Below are positions 17,803 to 24,952 of a DNA stretch of 64,000 nucleotides, in pieces. Position 1 is the first letter of the stretch. Each line of letters starts with the position of its first letter. The notes below the pieces were generated by a model. That model did no database searches, was not told the DNA's origin, and was given only the letters and a program-made list of their open reading frames with translations. The translations under genes were made by a program, and so were the position numbers. Origin of the DNA: Clostridium sp. M62/1 (GTDB lineage Bacteria; Bacillota; Clostridia; Lachnospirales; Lachnospiraceae); assembly GCF_020736365.1 (NCBI RefSeq), contig NZ_CP085988.1:1-64000 (forward strand), in the 5' to 3' direction.

Positions 17803-18137
17803 TCGCCTGCCTTCCTTCGGCGATCACTGGGTTCTGCTTCTGGTGTATCGAGCAGAAAATCCAGAAACAGAGCAAGAAACTGGAGAAGGAAGAAAAACAA
17901 CGACGAGAAGCTCAGGACAAGCGCGAAAAGCTCCACGAACAGCAGGAGCTTTTTTTAGTGCAGGGAGTAAACGCCGCGATCGCCCTCGGAGAAGCCACGG
18001 CCAGAGCCGTGCAGCGGATCCCGGACGCGAACTGCAACGGTGATATGCACGCGGCCCTCGACTATGCCGCCAAGGTCAAACATGATCAGAAGGACTTCCT
18101 GACGAGGCAGGGGATCGAATCTATTTATGAAAGCTAA
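17781..18137 (+). CDS. Membrane-anchored coiled-coil protein next to lysis genes
   Basis: 118 aa, ATG after GCAGGAGGTGACACA, inside the RT 3' end. A hydrophobic N-terminus (VLIACLPSAITGFCFWCI) is followed by a charged coiled coil (about 25-55) and a helical tail. Similar small proteins precede holins in Bacillota prophages, so a lysis accessory role is possible. No firm family. Confidence 0.6.
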   Translation: MGIESVLIACLPSAITGFCFWCIEQKIQKQSKKLEKEEKQRREAQDKREKLHEQQELFLVQGVNAAIALGEATARAVQRIPDANCNGDMHAALDYAAKVKHDQKDFLTRQGIESIYES

Positions 18138-18149
18138 GGAGGTGACACC

Positions 18150-18530
18150 ATGACTGAGGAAACGCTGGAACCGGTAGAAACCGAAACAGATCCGGAGGAA
18201 CGGATCCGAGAGCTGACAGCCGAAAACCGTCGGCTCCGGAAGCAGATCAAACGAATGAGAGAGGCTGCAGCCACCAGCAAAAAGGTGGAATTTTCAAAAA
18301 TTATTTTCTGCGGCGCTTCAATCGTGACGATCTTAATTACCGTCTTTTCCTGCTGGATTATTTACTCCACCATGGACACCTCAGCCCTCGCCTACCTGAT
18401 CCCGGCCGTGTTCGCTGAAATGGCGAGCGCGACCGGTTTTTACTACACGAAGGCCAAGGCTGAAAACAAAATCAAATTGATGAACGCCAACGGCGTGCAG
18501 CCAGAGGCGGACAACTTCAACGACTTCTAA
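18150..18530 (+). CDS. Two-helix membrane protein, possible lysis accessory
   Basis: 126 aa, ATG after AAGGAGGTGACACC. An acidic N-terminus and short coiled coil (about 15-45) are followed by two hydrophobic segments, about 53-72 and 79-95. It is directly upstream of the endolysin. Topology and position fit a holin or antiholin, but the LLH-type protein at 20282 is the better holin candidate. Confidence 0.6.
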   Translation: MTEETLEPVETETDPEERIRELTAENRRLRKQIKRMREAAATSKKVEFSKIIFCGASIVTILITVFSCWIIYSTMDTSALAYLIPAVFAEMASATGFYYTKAKAENKIKLMNANGVQPEADNFNDF

Positions 18531-18541
18531 GGAGGTGGAAC

Positions 18542-20125
18542 ATGTCACTCATTGGAAAAAACAACGAGGAAAAGATCTGGAATTTCCTCACCGGCAAGGG
18601 CCTGAACTCATACGGGGCCGCCGGACTCATGGGAAACCTGTTCGCGGAGAGCGGGCTCAACCCTCACAACCTCCAGAACACCTACGAGAAAAAGCTCGGC
18701 TATACAGACGACGACTACACCGACGCGGTGGACTCCGGAAAGTATACCGGCTTCGTGCATGACTCCGCAGGCTACGGCCTCGCGCAGTGGACATTCTGGA
18801 GCCGCAAGGAGGCGCTCCTGAATTATGTCAAGGCTGCCGGTGCCTCGATCGGAGATCTGGAAACTCAGCTCGGCTTCCTCTGGAAAGAACTCGCCGAAAG
18901 CTACACCGCGGTGCTGGCCGTGCTGAAAAAAGCCACCAGCGTGAGACAGGCTTCCGACGCCGTGCTGCTCAAATATGAACAGCCAAAGGATCAGAGCGCC
19001 AGCGTCCAGACGAAGCGGGCCAGCTACGGGCAGACCTACTTCGACAAATACGCAACCAAGACAACCAACGACACACAAGGAGGTAAAACCATGAGCAATA
19101 GTTCATTAGTGGACTGCACAGTTTACAGCCCTAACCACAGCGGAAAGAGAACCCACTCGATCGACCGTCTGACACCGCACTGCGTAGTCGGCCAGTTATC
19201 TGCCGAAACGATCGGCGCCTGCTTCCCTAAAGGCAGGGACGCAAGCTGCAACTACGGGATCGGGTACGACGGCCGCGTCTGCCTGATCGTGGACGAGTGC
19301 AACCGGAGCTGGTGCAGCTCCAGCAACGCAAACGACCAGCGAGCGATCACGATCGAGTGCGCCAGCGATAAGGCCGAACCATACGCCATGAAATCCGCAG
19401 TTTACGAGAAATTGATCAAGCTCTGCGCTGACATCTGCAAGAGAAACGGAAAAACGAAGGTGCTCTGGCTCGGCAGCAAGGAGAAGGCTCTCGCATACGA
19501 GCCGAAGGCGAACGAGATCGTCCTCACCGCGCACCGCTGGTTCGCGAATAAATCGTGCCCCGGCGACTGGCTTTATTCCAGATATGGGGAGCTCGCCGAC
19601 AGAATCAACGCACTGCTCGGCTCTACTGACTCCGGCAACTCCGGCGGAAATAATACCCCGTCCGGCGGTTCCGGCGTGAAATACTACGTCCAGACCGGCG
19701 CCTATAAGCAGAAAGCAAACGCCGACGCTCAGCTCAAAAAGGTGAAGGCTGCCGGTTTTGACGCCATTCTCAAACAGTCCGGCGGCTTCTACAAGGTACA
19801 GACCGGCGCCTACTCCAAGAAAGAAAACGCCGACGCCGAAGTCAAAAAGCTGAAAGCGAAGGGCTTCGACGCAATCGTAACGACCGACGGCGGAAACGCT
19901 GCCGGATCTGCAAGCTCTGAGATCAAAGTCGGCGACGTGGTTCAGTTCTCTGGTGGCCCTCACTACGGAAGCACTGCAGCTTCGACTGCTGCCGGATCTC
20001 CGAAAGCTGGCCCGGCCAAAGTCACCAGAATTGTGAAGGGCGCAAAGCACCCGTACCATATCGTACACACTGACAGCCAGTCCAATGTCTACGGCTGGGT
20101 GGACGCGGCCAACGTCTCAAAATGA
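18542..20125 (+). CDS. Modular endolysin: lysozyme-like, amidase, SPOR, SH3-like
   Basis: 527 aa, ATG after AAGGAGGTGGAAC. Residues 1-170: phage tail-lysozyme domain with GNLFAESGLNP (likely catalytic Glu36) and GYGLAQWT. Residues 185-365: amidase_2-type domain (LTPHCVVGQ, CNYGIGYDG, TAHRWFANKSCPGDW) that cuts the glycan-peptide bond and binds zinc through His/Cys. Residues about 378-450: two SPOR-like repeats (YYVQTGAYKQKANADAQL and FYKVQTGAYSKKENADAE), a denuded-glycan-binding fold. Residues 460-527: SH3-like end. Degrades host peptidoglycan at lysis. Confidence 0.93.
   Translation: MSLIGKNNEEKIWNFLTGKGLNSYGAAGLMGNLFAESGLNPHNLQNTYEKKLGYTDDDYTDAVDSGKYTGFVHDSAGYGLAQWTFWSRKEALLNYVKAAGASIGDLETQLGFLWKELAESYTAVLAVLKKATSVRQASDAVLLKYEQPKDQSASVQTKRASYGQTYFDKYATKTTNDTQGGKTMSNSSLVDCTVYSPNHSGKRTHSIDRLTPHCVVGQLSAETIGACFPKGRDASCNYGIGYDGRVCLIVDECNRSWCSSSNANDQRAITIECASDKAEPYAMKSAVYEKLIKLCADICKRNGKTKVLWLGSKEKALAYEPKANEIVLTAHRWFANKSCPGDWLYSRYGELADRINALLGSTDSGNSGGNNTPSGGSGVKYYVQTGAYKQKANADAQLKKVKAAGFDAILKQSGGFYKVQTGAYSKKENADAEVKKLKAKGFDAIVTTDGGNAAGSASSEIKVGDVVQFSGGPHYGSTAASTAAGSPKAGPAKVTRIVKGAKHPYHIVHTDSQSNVYGWVDAANVSK
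19091..20125 (+). CDS. Internal-start endolysin form (amidase-SPOR-SH3)
   Basis: A full ribosome site (CAAGGAGGTAAAACC) stands before ATG 19091, exactly in frame (codon 184) and exactly at the lysozyme-amidase junction. It would give a 344-aa amidase with its binding modules. Secondary in-frame starts are known in several endolysins, usually releasing a binding domain; here a catalytic domain would be released. Confidence 0.65.
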   Translation: MSNSSLVDCTVYSPNHSGKRTHSIDRLTPHCVVGQLSAETIGACFPKGRDASCNYGIGYDGRVCLIVDECNRSWCSSSNANDQRAITIECASDKAEPYAMKSAVYEKLIKLCADICKRNGKTKVLWLGSKEKALAYEPKANEIVLTAHRWFANKSCPGDWLYSRYGELADRINALLGSTDSGNSGGNNTPSGGSGVKYYVQTGAYKQKANADAQLKKVKAAGFDAILKQSGGFYKVQTGAYSKKENADAEVKKLKAKGFDAIVTTDGGNAAGSASSEIKVGDVVQFSGGPHYGSTAASTAAGSPKAGPAKVTRIVKGAKHPYHIVHTDSQSNVYGWVDAANVSK

Positions 20126-20415
20126 GCACGGCTGCCAGTGTCCTGCTGCTGATCGTGGCCGTGGCCGTCCATGCGATCTGGATCCGCTCCCTCGTGGAGT
20201 GGGACGGCTCACCGTGCGACGCAGCAGACTGTAAAAACTGCCCGTACTATCCGGGAGAAAACAGAAAGGAGAACCAACACCATGAACGAAGCTATGACTC
20301 AGATCCTCAACGCAGCGACGCCGATCCTCTGCCTGCTCATTACTGCCGGTGGCGCCTACCTCGTGGCGCTGCTCAAACGCCAGACAGCCCAGATCGAGAA
20401 AGATCTGGACAATGA
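20122..20415 (+). CDS. Small one-helix protein with Cys motif (overlaps holin)
   Basis: 97 aa by open frame, ATG overlapping the endolysin stop (ATGA). The first 50 residues look real: a membrane helix (VLLLIVAVAVHAIWI) then CDAADCKNCPYYPGE. The rest overlaps the holin gene by 134 bases and reads like out-of-frame sequence. The true end may differ if there is an indel error. Function unknown. Confidence 0.45.
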   Translation: MSTAASVLLLIVAVAVHAIWIRSLVEWDGSPCDAADCKNCPYYPGENRKENQHHERSYDSDPQRSDADPLPAHYCRWRLPRGAAQTPDSPDRERSGQ

Positions 20416-20809
20416 GACAGCCACCAAATACATGAACATGGCAGTGGACGCCGTAGCTCAGGCCGTGGCCTACACGGCCCAGACGTTCGCGGACTCACTG
20501 AAAGCCGAGGGCAAATTCACCAAAGAGAAGCAGCTCGAAGCCTTCGAGAAGTCCAAAAACAAGACACTGGAGATCCTCGGCGACACAACCGTGGCCGCCC
20601 TCCGTGAGATTTACGGCGACTTCGACGCATGGCTCGAAACCAAGATCGAGCAGGTATGCAGAGAAACCAAGGCCGCCAGCGAGTCCCAGATCAAGGCAGC
20701 AACGGCCGACGCAGCAACAACCGCGGCAAGCGTAGCGGCAACGATCGCCACCACTGCGGTGCAGCAGCTCGCAGCCGAAGCTCCGGCCGCTGAATCTAAA
20801 ACAGAATAG
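20282..20809 (+). CDS. Holin, LLH type
   Basis: 175 aa, ATG after GAAAGGAGAACCAACACC. One N-terminal membrane helix (ILCLLITAGGAYLVALL), then a long Ala-rich amphipathic helical domain with KFTKEKQLEAFEK. This is the plan of phage_holin_LLH proteins. It would permeabilise the membrane to release the endolysin. It is the last gene before the terminator, closing the late operon. Confidence 0.78.
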   Translation: MNEAMTQILNAATPILCLLITAGGAYLVALLKRQTAQIEKDLDNETATKYMNMAVDAVAQAVAYTAQTFADSLKAEGKFTKEKQLEAFEKSKNKTLEILGDTTVAALREIYGDFDAWLETKIEQVCRETKAASESQIKAATADAATTAASVAATIATTAVQQLAAEAPAAESKTE

Positions 20810-20837
20810 GCCCCTGACATGTTCAGGACATAAAGAA

Positions 20838-20876
20838 AGCCCGGCGGGAGTGTTATCTCCTACCGGGCTATTTTTT
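20838..20876. terminator. Bidirectional terminator closing the late operon
   Basis: AGCCCGG..GGGAG (20838-20850) pairs with CTCC..CCGGGCT (20857-20869), with six T on the + side and an A-rich stretch on the other. It separates the + strand lysis genes from the converging minus-strand gene. Confidence 0.85.
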
Positions 20877-21513
20877 ATAAGCAGGCCAGCGCCGCCTTGT
20901 ATGCCTTCGATCTCGTGTTTGGCTTCTGGAAGTCGTAGCGATCGCGGCCCTCCACCGACTTCGCAAGAGCGGGATCCGCCGCCACCTGATCGGCAAACTG
21001 GCAAAACTTCAAATACTGCGGAGCTTTTCGAGGATCCGCCAGACCGGAACTGGCCACACTGGCAGCAACTGCATGGGCGAAAAGGATCGCCTTCTCCCTG
21101 ATCGGAAGTTGGCAAACCATACAGTCAAGCAAGCCACCCTCTCCGGCCAGCGTAGAAAAGCAAACGCCGCAGCTCTGAGCATACTCTACAAGACCGGGAG
21201 CGGGATCCTGATCGTCTCCGATCTCTGCCCTGCTGATCAACGCGGTGGCGTCCACAACCGTGCAGCCTTCCGGCAGACGAACACCAAGATCTGCGGCGTA
21301 CCGCTGCTGCTTTTCAGACGGCGGGAGGAACGGGATCACCTCAACGCTCTGCGGATCCACACAGCCAAGAGCTGCCGCCTTCTCTACTGCTGCCGCTTCT
21401 GAAATGGCGTCCACCTTTTTGTACTTTTTCTTTCCTGTCCCCGGATCTTTTCCCCAGATCCCAAAAATTCCATAATTACAAAACCCGCCGAACGGGCCCT
21501 TCTTTCCAACCAT
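20875..21513 (-). CDS. Hypothetical protein, only minus-strand gene
   Basis: 212 aa, ATG at 21513 seven bases after AGGAGG on the minus strand. The N-terminus is Gly/aromatic/Lys-rich (GPFGGFCNYGIFGIWGKD). A central motif EKQQRYAADLGVRLPEGCT ... ALISR occurs in many phage and mobile-element proteins. The C-terminal half is helical with paired Cys. It has its own strong promoter and lies next to the repressor, the usual place for lysogenic-conversion or superinfection-related genes. Function unknown. Confidence 0.75.
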   Translation of the reverse strand: MVGKKGPFGGFCNYGIFGIWGKDPGTGKKKYKKVDAISEAAAVEKAAALGCVDPQSVEVIPFLPPSEKQQRYAADLGVRLPEGCTVVDATALISRAEIGDDQDPAPGLVEYAQSCGVCFSTLAGEGGLLDCMVCQLPIREKAILFAHAVAASVASSGLADPRKAPQYLKFCQFADQVAADPALAKSVEGRDRYDFQKPNTRSKAYKAALACL

Positions 21514-21553
21514 GCCATGCCCTCCTAATTCTTTTTTGCGTTTATTCGCTTTT

Positions 21554-21625
21554 AGTCATGTTTGGGATAATTATAGGCGCCCGGCCATGGTAAAGTCAAG
21601 AAGCTATCAGTCATGTTTGGGATAA
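21554..21625. promoter_or_regulatory. Paired 17-bp operator-like direct repeats
   Basis: AGTCATGTTTGGGATAA occurs exactly twice, at 21554-21570 and 21609-21625. One copy touches the -10 box of the minus-strand promoter, and the other lies just outside its -35 box and ends at the ribosome site of the + strand repressor gene. This arrangement suits autoregulated control of both genes. Confidence 0.7.
21570..21599 (-). promoter_or_regulatory. Promoter of the minus-strand gene
   Basis: On the minus strand: TTGACT (21599-21594), an 18-base spacer, then a perfect TATAAT (21575-21570). It drives the gene starting at 21513. Confidence 0.8.
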
Positions 21626-21639
21626 AGGAGGGTGAAAGG

Positions 21640-21888
21640 TTGAAACTCTACAAGCACACGAATGGAACGTGCAACGCCTCCGGCCCTGCGATCCGGGCCC
21701 TCCGCGAAAGGGCGGGAATATCTCAGGAACAGCTCGCCGCCAAGTTGCAACTGGCTGGGCTGAATCTGAATCAGAAAGCAGTGAGCCGGATCGAAACCGG
21801 CGACCGCGTGGTGCCGGACTTCGAGCTAAACTATTTTGCGACAGTGCTCGGCGTGCCAGTTTGCACACTGCTGGAATATGAAAAATGA
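21640..21888 (+). CDS. XRE-type repressor, small
   Basis: 82 aa from TTG 21640, chosen because AAAGGAGG stands eight bases upstream. ATG 21613 in the same frame lies inside the operator repeat and has no ribosome site. An HTH_3 domain fills the protein (RALRERAGISQEQLAAKL, then NQKAVSRIETGDRVV). With no cleavage domain it resembles compact phage repressors or Cro-like proteins. It is a candidate binder of the flanking 17-bp repeats. Confidence 0.82.
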   Translation: MKLYKHTNGTCNASGPAIRALRERAGISQEQLAAKLQLAGLNLNQKAVSRIETGDRVVPDFELNYFATVLGVPVCTLLEYEK

Positions 21889-21911
21889 GGCGGGAAACCG
21901 TCTCTTTTTTT
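21887..21911 (+). terminator. Terminator after the XRE repressor
   Basis: GAGGCGG-GAAA-CCGTCTC with one G-T pair and then a run of T. The stem starts within the stop codon. Confidence 0.75.
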
Positions 21912-21912
21912 A

Positions 21913-21973
21913 TGCGAAAAAGTGCGAAAATGCAGGAAATGAGCTTGACTATATACACCCGTAGGTGTATAAT
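21913..21973 (+). promoter_or_regulatory. Strong promoter with operator in its spacer
   Basis: TTGACT (21945-21950), a 17-base spacer and TATAAT (21968-21973). The spacer holds the perfect palindrome TATACACC-CGTA-GGTGTATA (21952-21971), which overlaps the -10 box. A bound repressor would block polymerase. Two copies of TGCGAAAA lie 10 bases apart just upstream (21913, 21923). Confidence 0.85.
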
Positions 21974-22047
21974 AATATTACAAGGTAAGGGAAAACCTGA
22001 GTAAGAAAAAAGGAGGAAAACAGAACAAGCGAAAGGAGGACACAACG

Positions 22048-22173
22048 GTGGACGAACAGAAAGAAAAGCAAACAAAAGAACTGCTCGAAGTTCTCGAAAA
22101 GGCTTTAAGAAGTGAAGCGGTGGAACGGATCACGATAACAATAAAGCCAAATCAAAAACCTAAGCAGTCCTAA
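22048..22173 (+). CDS. 41-aa peptide, unknown
   Basis: GTG after GAAAGGAGGACACAAC; Lys/Glu-rich helix then a short beta end (ERITITIKP). It is the first gene after the regulated promoter and is followed by a terminator, so it forms its own short transcript. It may be a small regulator such as an antirepressor. Confidence 0.55.
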   Translation: MDEQKEKQTKELLEVLEKALRSEAVERITITIKPNQKPKQS

Positions 22174-22179
22174 AGGCTC

Positions 22180-22212
22180 GGCGGTGGGAAATTCCCACCC
22201 ACCGCCTTTATT
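22180..22212 (+). terminator. Terminator after the 41-aa gene
   Basis: GGCGGTGGG (22180-22188) pairs with CCCACCGCC (22198-22206), followed by TTTATT. Confidence 0.75.
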
Positions 22213-22253
22213 ATATCCACCGGCTACAACAAAGTCAAGAAGGAGGCCGACAC

Positions 22254-22514
22254 ATGGAAATCACGGTAAAGGTAAATTATAAAAACGAAAAACTGCAAAA
22301 GCTCAGACAGGCCGCTGGCCTCTCCCAGTCGCAGCTCGCGGAAGCCGCCGGGGTAAACGTCCGAATGTATCAGAAATATGAACAGGGCGACCGGGATATA
22401 AGCAAGGCGCAGCTCTCCACGCTGCTGCGGATCTGTAAAGCACTGAGTTGTAAACTCTCAGATATAGTGACAGACGCGGAAACGTCCGAGCTTTTAGCAG
22501 AGTATGAGAAATAA
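22254..22514 (+). CDS. XRE-family regulator 2
   Basis: 86 aa, ATG after AAGGAGGCCGACAC. Classic HTH_3 (LRQAAGLSQSQLAEAAGVNVRMYQKYEQGD, residues about 17-46), then ISKAQLSTLLRICKALSC. Second of two repressor-like proteins in this control region. It may read the palindromic operators at 21952 or 23659. Confidence 0.85.
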   Translation: MEITVKVNYKNEKLQKLRQAAGLSQSQLAEAAGVNVRMYQKYEQGDRDISKAQLSTLLRICKALSCKLSDIVTDAETSELLAEYEK

Positions 22515-22530
22515 GCACCACACATTCAAG

Positions 22531-22559
22531 GGGGCGGCTTCGGCTGCCCCTCATTTTTT
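22531..22559 (+). terminator. Terminator with TTCG tetraloop before the transposase
   Basis: GGGGCGGC-TTCG-GCTGCCCC then TCATTTTTT. It isolates the transposase gene, which starts 20 bases later, from upstream transcription; no promoter is visible in between. Confidence 0.8.
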
Positions 22560-22578
22560 GTATATTGGAGGTAAACCC

Positions 22579-23622
22579 ATGAGAAGATTCAAACACCTGA
22601 GCAAATCCGACAGGATCCGGATCGAAACCCTGAACAATGACGGCAAGACTCCGAAAGAAATCGCGGAAGTTGTCGGCGTGCATATTAGCACAATATACCG
22701 CGAGCTGCAGCGTGGACAGTACACGCACCGGAATAGTGACTGGACAGAGGAAACCCGATACAGTTCAGACCTCAGCGAAATGAAATACCGGGCCAACCTT
22801 GCGGCCAAAGGCGCCGACCTGAAAATCGGAAACGATCGCCGCCTCGCTGAATATATAGAAACCAAGATCGCAGACGAAAAGTACAGCCCGGAGGCCGTGC
22901 TGGGAGAAATCAAGGCGCAAGGGCTCCGGTTCAACATAGAGATCAAGAGCAAAAACACCATTTACAGTTATATCGAGAAGGGGATCTTCCTCAGACTCAC
23001 AAACAAAGACCTCCCGGTCAAGGGTGACAAGAAGCGCAGCTACCACAAGGTACAGACTCAGAAACGCGCACCGAAGGGCGAAAGCATAGAAAAGCGCCCG
23101 GATATAATCGGCGAGCGCTCCACCTTCGGGCACTGGGAAATGGACACCGTAGTGAGTGCCAGACCGGGAAAGGCTGCGATCCTCGTCCTGACCGAGAGAC
23201 TCACCCGGAATGAGATCACGGCCAAACTCCCGGACAAAAGCGCGGCCAGCGTGGTGCAGGCCCTCGACGATCTGGAAAAAGAATGGGGTGAGCTTTTCCC
23301 TCGCGTGTTCCAAACAATCACCGTAGACAACGGCAGCGAGTTTGCGGACTGCCCCGGCATAGAGCGCAGCATACTGGCGGAGGGATCCCGGACGAAGTGC
23401 TACTACTGCCACCCGTACAGCTCATACGAGCGCGGAAGTAACGAGAACCTCAACAAGATGATCCGCCGCTGGCTGCCAAAGGGGACGAACTTCGACGAGA
23501 TCGGCGCCGAAGTGATCCAGACAATAACAAACTGGCTGAACAACTACCCGCGGAAGATCCTCGGATTTTTGCCAGCCAGTGCAGTATTTCAAGAGCAAAT
23601 GGACGCCCTTTTGGGGGCCTGA
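22579..23622 (+). CDS. IS30-family DDE transposase, possible phage integration enzyme
   Basis: 347 aa; start ATG 22579 has TTGGAGGTAAACCC upstream. N-terminal HTH (TPKEIAEVVGVHISTIYREL, about 24-43). Catalytic core: FGHWEMDTV (Asp189), ITVDNGSEF (Asp250) and SYERGSNEN (Glu284), giving the DD(33)E spacing of IS30. The gene is full length. No terminal inverted repeats are visible around it, so it does not look like a simple insertion sequence. No other recombinase exists in the 48.9-kb unit, so it may integrate the phage. That role is inference. Confidence 0.88.
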   Translation: MRRFKHLSKSDRIRIETLNNDGKTPKEIAEVVGVHISTIYRELQRGQYTHRNSDWTEETRYSSDLSEMKYRANLAAKGADLKIGNDRRLAEYIETKIADEKYSPEAVLGEIKAQGLRFNIEIKSKNTIYSYIEKGIFLRLTNKDLPVKGDKKRSYHKVQTQKRAPKGESIEKRPDIIGERSTFGHWEMDTVVSARPGKAAILVLTERLTRNEITAKLPDKSAASVVQALDDLEKEWGELFPRVFQTITVDNGSEFADCPGIERSILAEGSRTKCYYCHPYSSYERGSNENLNKMIRRWLPKGTNFDEIGAEVIQTITNWLNNYPRKILGFLPASAVFQEQMDALLGA

Positions 23623-23640
23623 TAAAATTTATTTAATTTT

Positions 23641-23694
23641 TTTCGCATTTACTCTTGACTTTTCCCTTCGGAAAAGATAATATTAAATGCGAAA
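23641..23694 (+). promoter_or_regulatory. Promoter nested in two palindromes
   Basis: Outer perfect inverted repeat TTTCGCATTTA (23641-23651) / TAAATGCGAAA (23684-23694). Inside it: TTGACT (23655-23660), 17 bases, TAATAT (23678-23683). Inside the spacer is a second palindrome, CTTTTCC-CTTC-GGAAAAG (23659-23676). It precedes the separate HTH gene and follows the transposase. IS30 transposases favour palindromic targets, so it could be an operator, an attachment site or both. Confidence 0.7.
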
Positions 23695-23758
23695 GGAAGC
23701 GAAAGCCTCCGGACGCATTATTTTTTTACCTGAAAAGCACAGAAAGAGAGGTGAGAAC

Positions 23759-24007
23759 GTGCGAAACTACCGATATTTGACATTCGGCGACCGCGAGAAA
23801 ATCGAGACGGAATACGCAGCCGGAGGACGTCCGGCCGACATTGCGATCGACCTCGGCGTCCATGTGGCGACTATCTATAAAGAACTGAAAAGAGGCGACA
23901 CCGGCCAGCTCGACAAGAACATGCGCCGAGAGTATAGCGCCGAACTCGCCCAGCGCCGACTCATTGAGAGCTTTAAGTGCCGCGGGCGAAAATCCCCCAC
24001 TATATAA
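23759..24007 (+). CDS. Stand-alone IS30-type HTH protein
   Basis: 82 aa from GTG 23759 after AGAGAGGTGAGAAC. It aligns with the N-terminus of the transposase: YRYLTFGDREKIETEY ... IAIDLGVHVATIYKELKRG against FKHLSKSDRIRIETLN ... IAEVVGVHISTIYRELQRG. There is no catalytic domain. It probably binds related DNA and regulates transposase or the early promoter. Origin by duplication of the DNA-binding domain is inferred. Confidence 0.75.
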   Translation: MRNYRYLTFGDREKIETEYAAGGRPADIAIDLGVHVATIYKELKRGDTGQLDKNMRREYSAELAQRRLIESFKCRGRKSPTI

Positions 24008-24026
24008 AAAAGAAAGGAGCGACAAC

Positions 24027-24842
24027 ATGGCAGCATTACACGAAATAGCTCGGCAGTACGCCGAAGAAATCCGCGACGGTATAGCGTGGGTGATTATATG
24101 GAAAACTGGCCGAAGCTGGCACGCGGAAAGCGTCTGGCTCAACCAAGACTCTGACACCTTCGAGCTGGAGGATCTGAGCACTGCCACCGAAATTTTGGAA
24201 CAGGATCCGAACGCTGTCATGGTGAACGGCTACTACTGCGGGCACTTCGGCGAGAACATGACGATCGCAGAACTGGAGGCCGGTATTCTCTGGCACTACG
24301 AAGGCGGCTGCAATCTCCTGAAAAACTCGACGGCCTTCCCTCCTGAGCCGATACCACGCCCGGAAAATCTCCCGGCAGATATGCCATGGTACGGCAAGGA
24401 AACCACCGAGGAACCGGATCCATATATATTCGACGGCTACATGAGCGTCGAGGACTACGAGAAACGCCAGCAGCTCATAGCTGCGGATCAGGCGCGAAGC
24501 GATCCACTCCCGGACGAGTCGCCACCAGAACCTCAGCACACAGAGCTCACGATCCAGATCGGCCCACCTGCCGCCACTGCCCTGCTCGACGCTCTCGCCG
24601 ACGCAATGAAGGCAGCAGCTCGCGCAGTCCGACAACTCATGGACGAGCTCGCGGATCGGTTCCAGAAGTTCCAGCAATACGCGCGAAAAGCCGTGGACAC
24701 TTTTGTGGACTCCCTACTATATAGAGCCAACACCCACCCGAAATGGTGGCACCTATACAAACACGCACGGAAATGGAGAACCCGGAAGAAATACAAGCGA
24801 CTACTTATGAGGCAGCTATGCAGCAGGCTGGCCGCTGGATAG
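24027..24842 (+). CDS. Hypothetical early protein
   Basis: 271 aa, ATG after AGAAAGGAGCGACAAC. An N-terminal acidic domain (about 1-110, with WVIIWKTGRSWHAESVWL and VMVNGYYCGHFGE) is followed by a Pro/Glu linker, then a helical basic C-terminus ending in RTRKKYKRLLMRQLC. First gene of the long early operon. I do not recognise a family. Confidence 0.7.
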   Translation: MAALHEIARQYAEEIRDGIAWVIIWKTGRSWHAESVWLNQDSDTFELEDLSTATEILEQDPNAVMVNGYYCGHFGENMTIAELEAGILWHYEGGCNLLKNSTAFPPEPIPRPENLPADMPWYGKETTEEPDPYIFDGYMSVEDYEKRQQLIAADQARSDPLPDESPPEPQHTELTIQIGPPAATALLDALADAMKAAARAVRQLMDELADRFQKFQQYARKAVDTFVDSLLYRANTHPKWWHLYKHARKWRTRKKYKRLLMRQLCSRLAAG

Positions 24843-24853
24843 GAGGTGATCCC

Positions 24854-24952
24854 ATGAACGACTCGCGAAACCTAAGCGGGCCCGTACTCATGCCCGGCGC
24901 GACGGCTGCCGCTATGAAGTATGCCAAGAGTGCGGGCTGGACTGGAATGTAA
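24854..24952 (+). CDS. 32-aa ORF, probably the start of a zinc-ribbon gene
   Basis: ATG after ATAGGAGGTGATCCC, a strong site, but the frame closes after 32 codons with no recognisable fold. One extra base in the GGG at 24878-24880 would join it to the zinc-ribbon frame below and give a 59-aa protein. It may therefore be the intact N-terminus of a gene split by an indel error. Confidence 0.4.
   Translation: MNDSRNLSGPVLMPGATAAAMKYAKSAGWTGM

Noticed and set aside
21613..21639. ATG 21613 as repressor start
   Set aside because: It lies within the operator-like repeat with no ribosome site; TTG 21640 has AAAGGAGG at good spacing.
22503..23640. A recent insertion-sequence copy interrupting the phage
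   Set aside because: No terminal inverted repeats or target duplication seen, no gene is interrupted, and the flanking regulation suits a resident gene. Not excluded without relatives.
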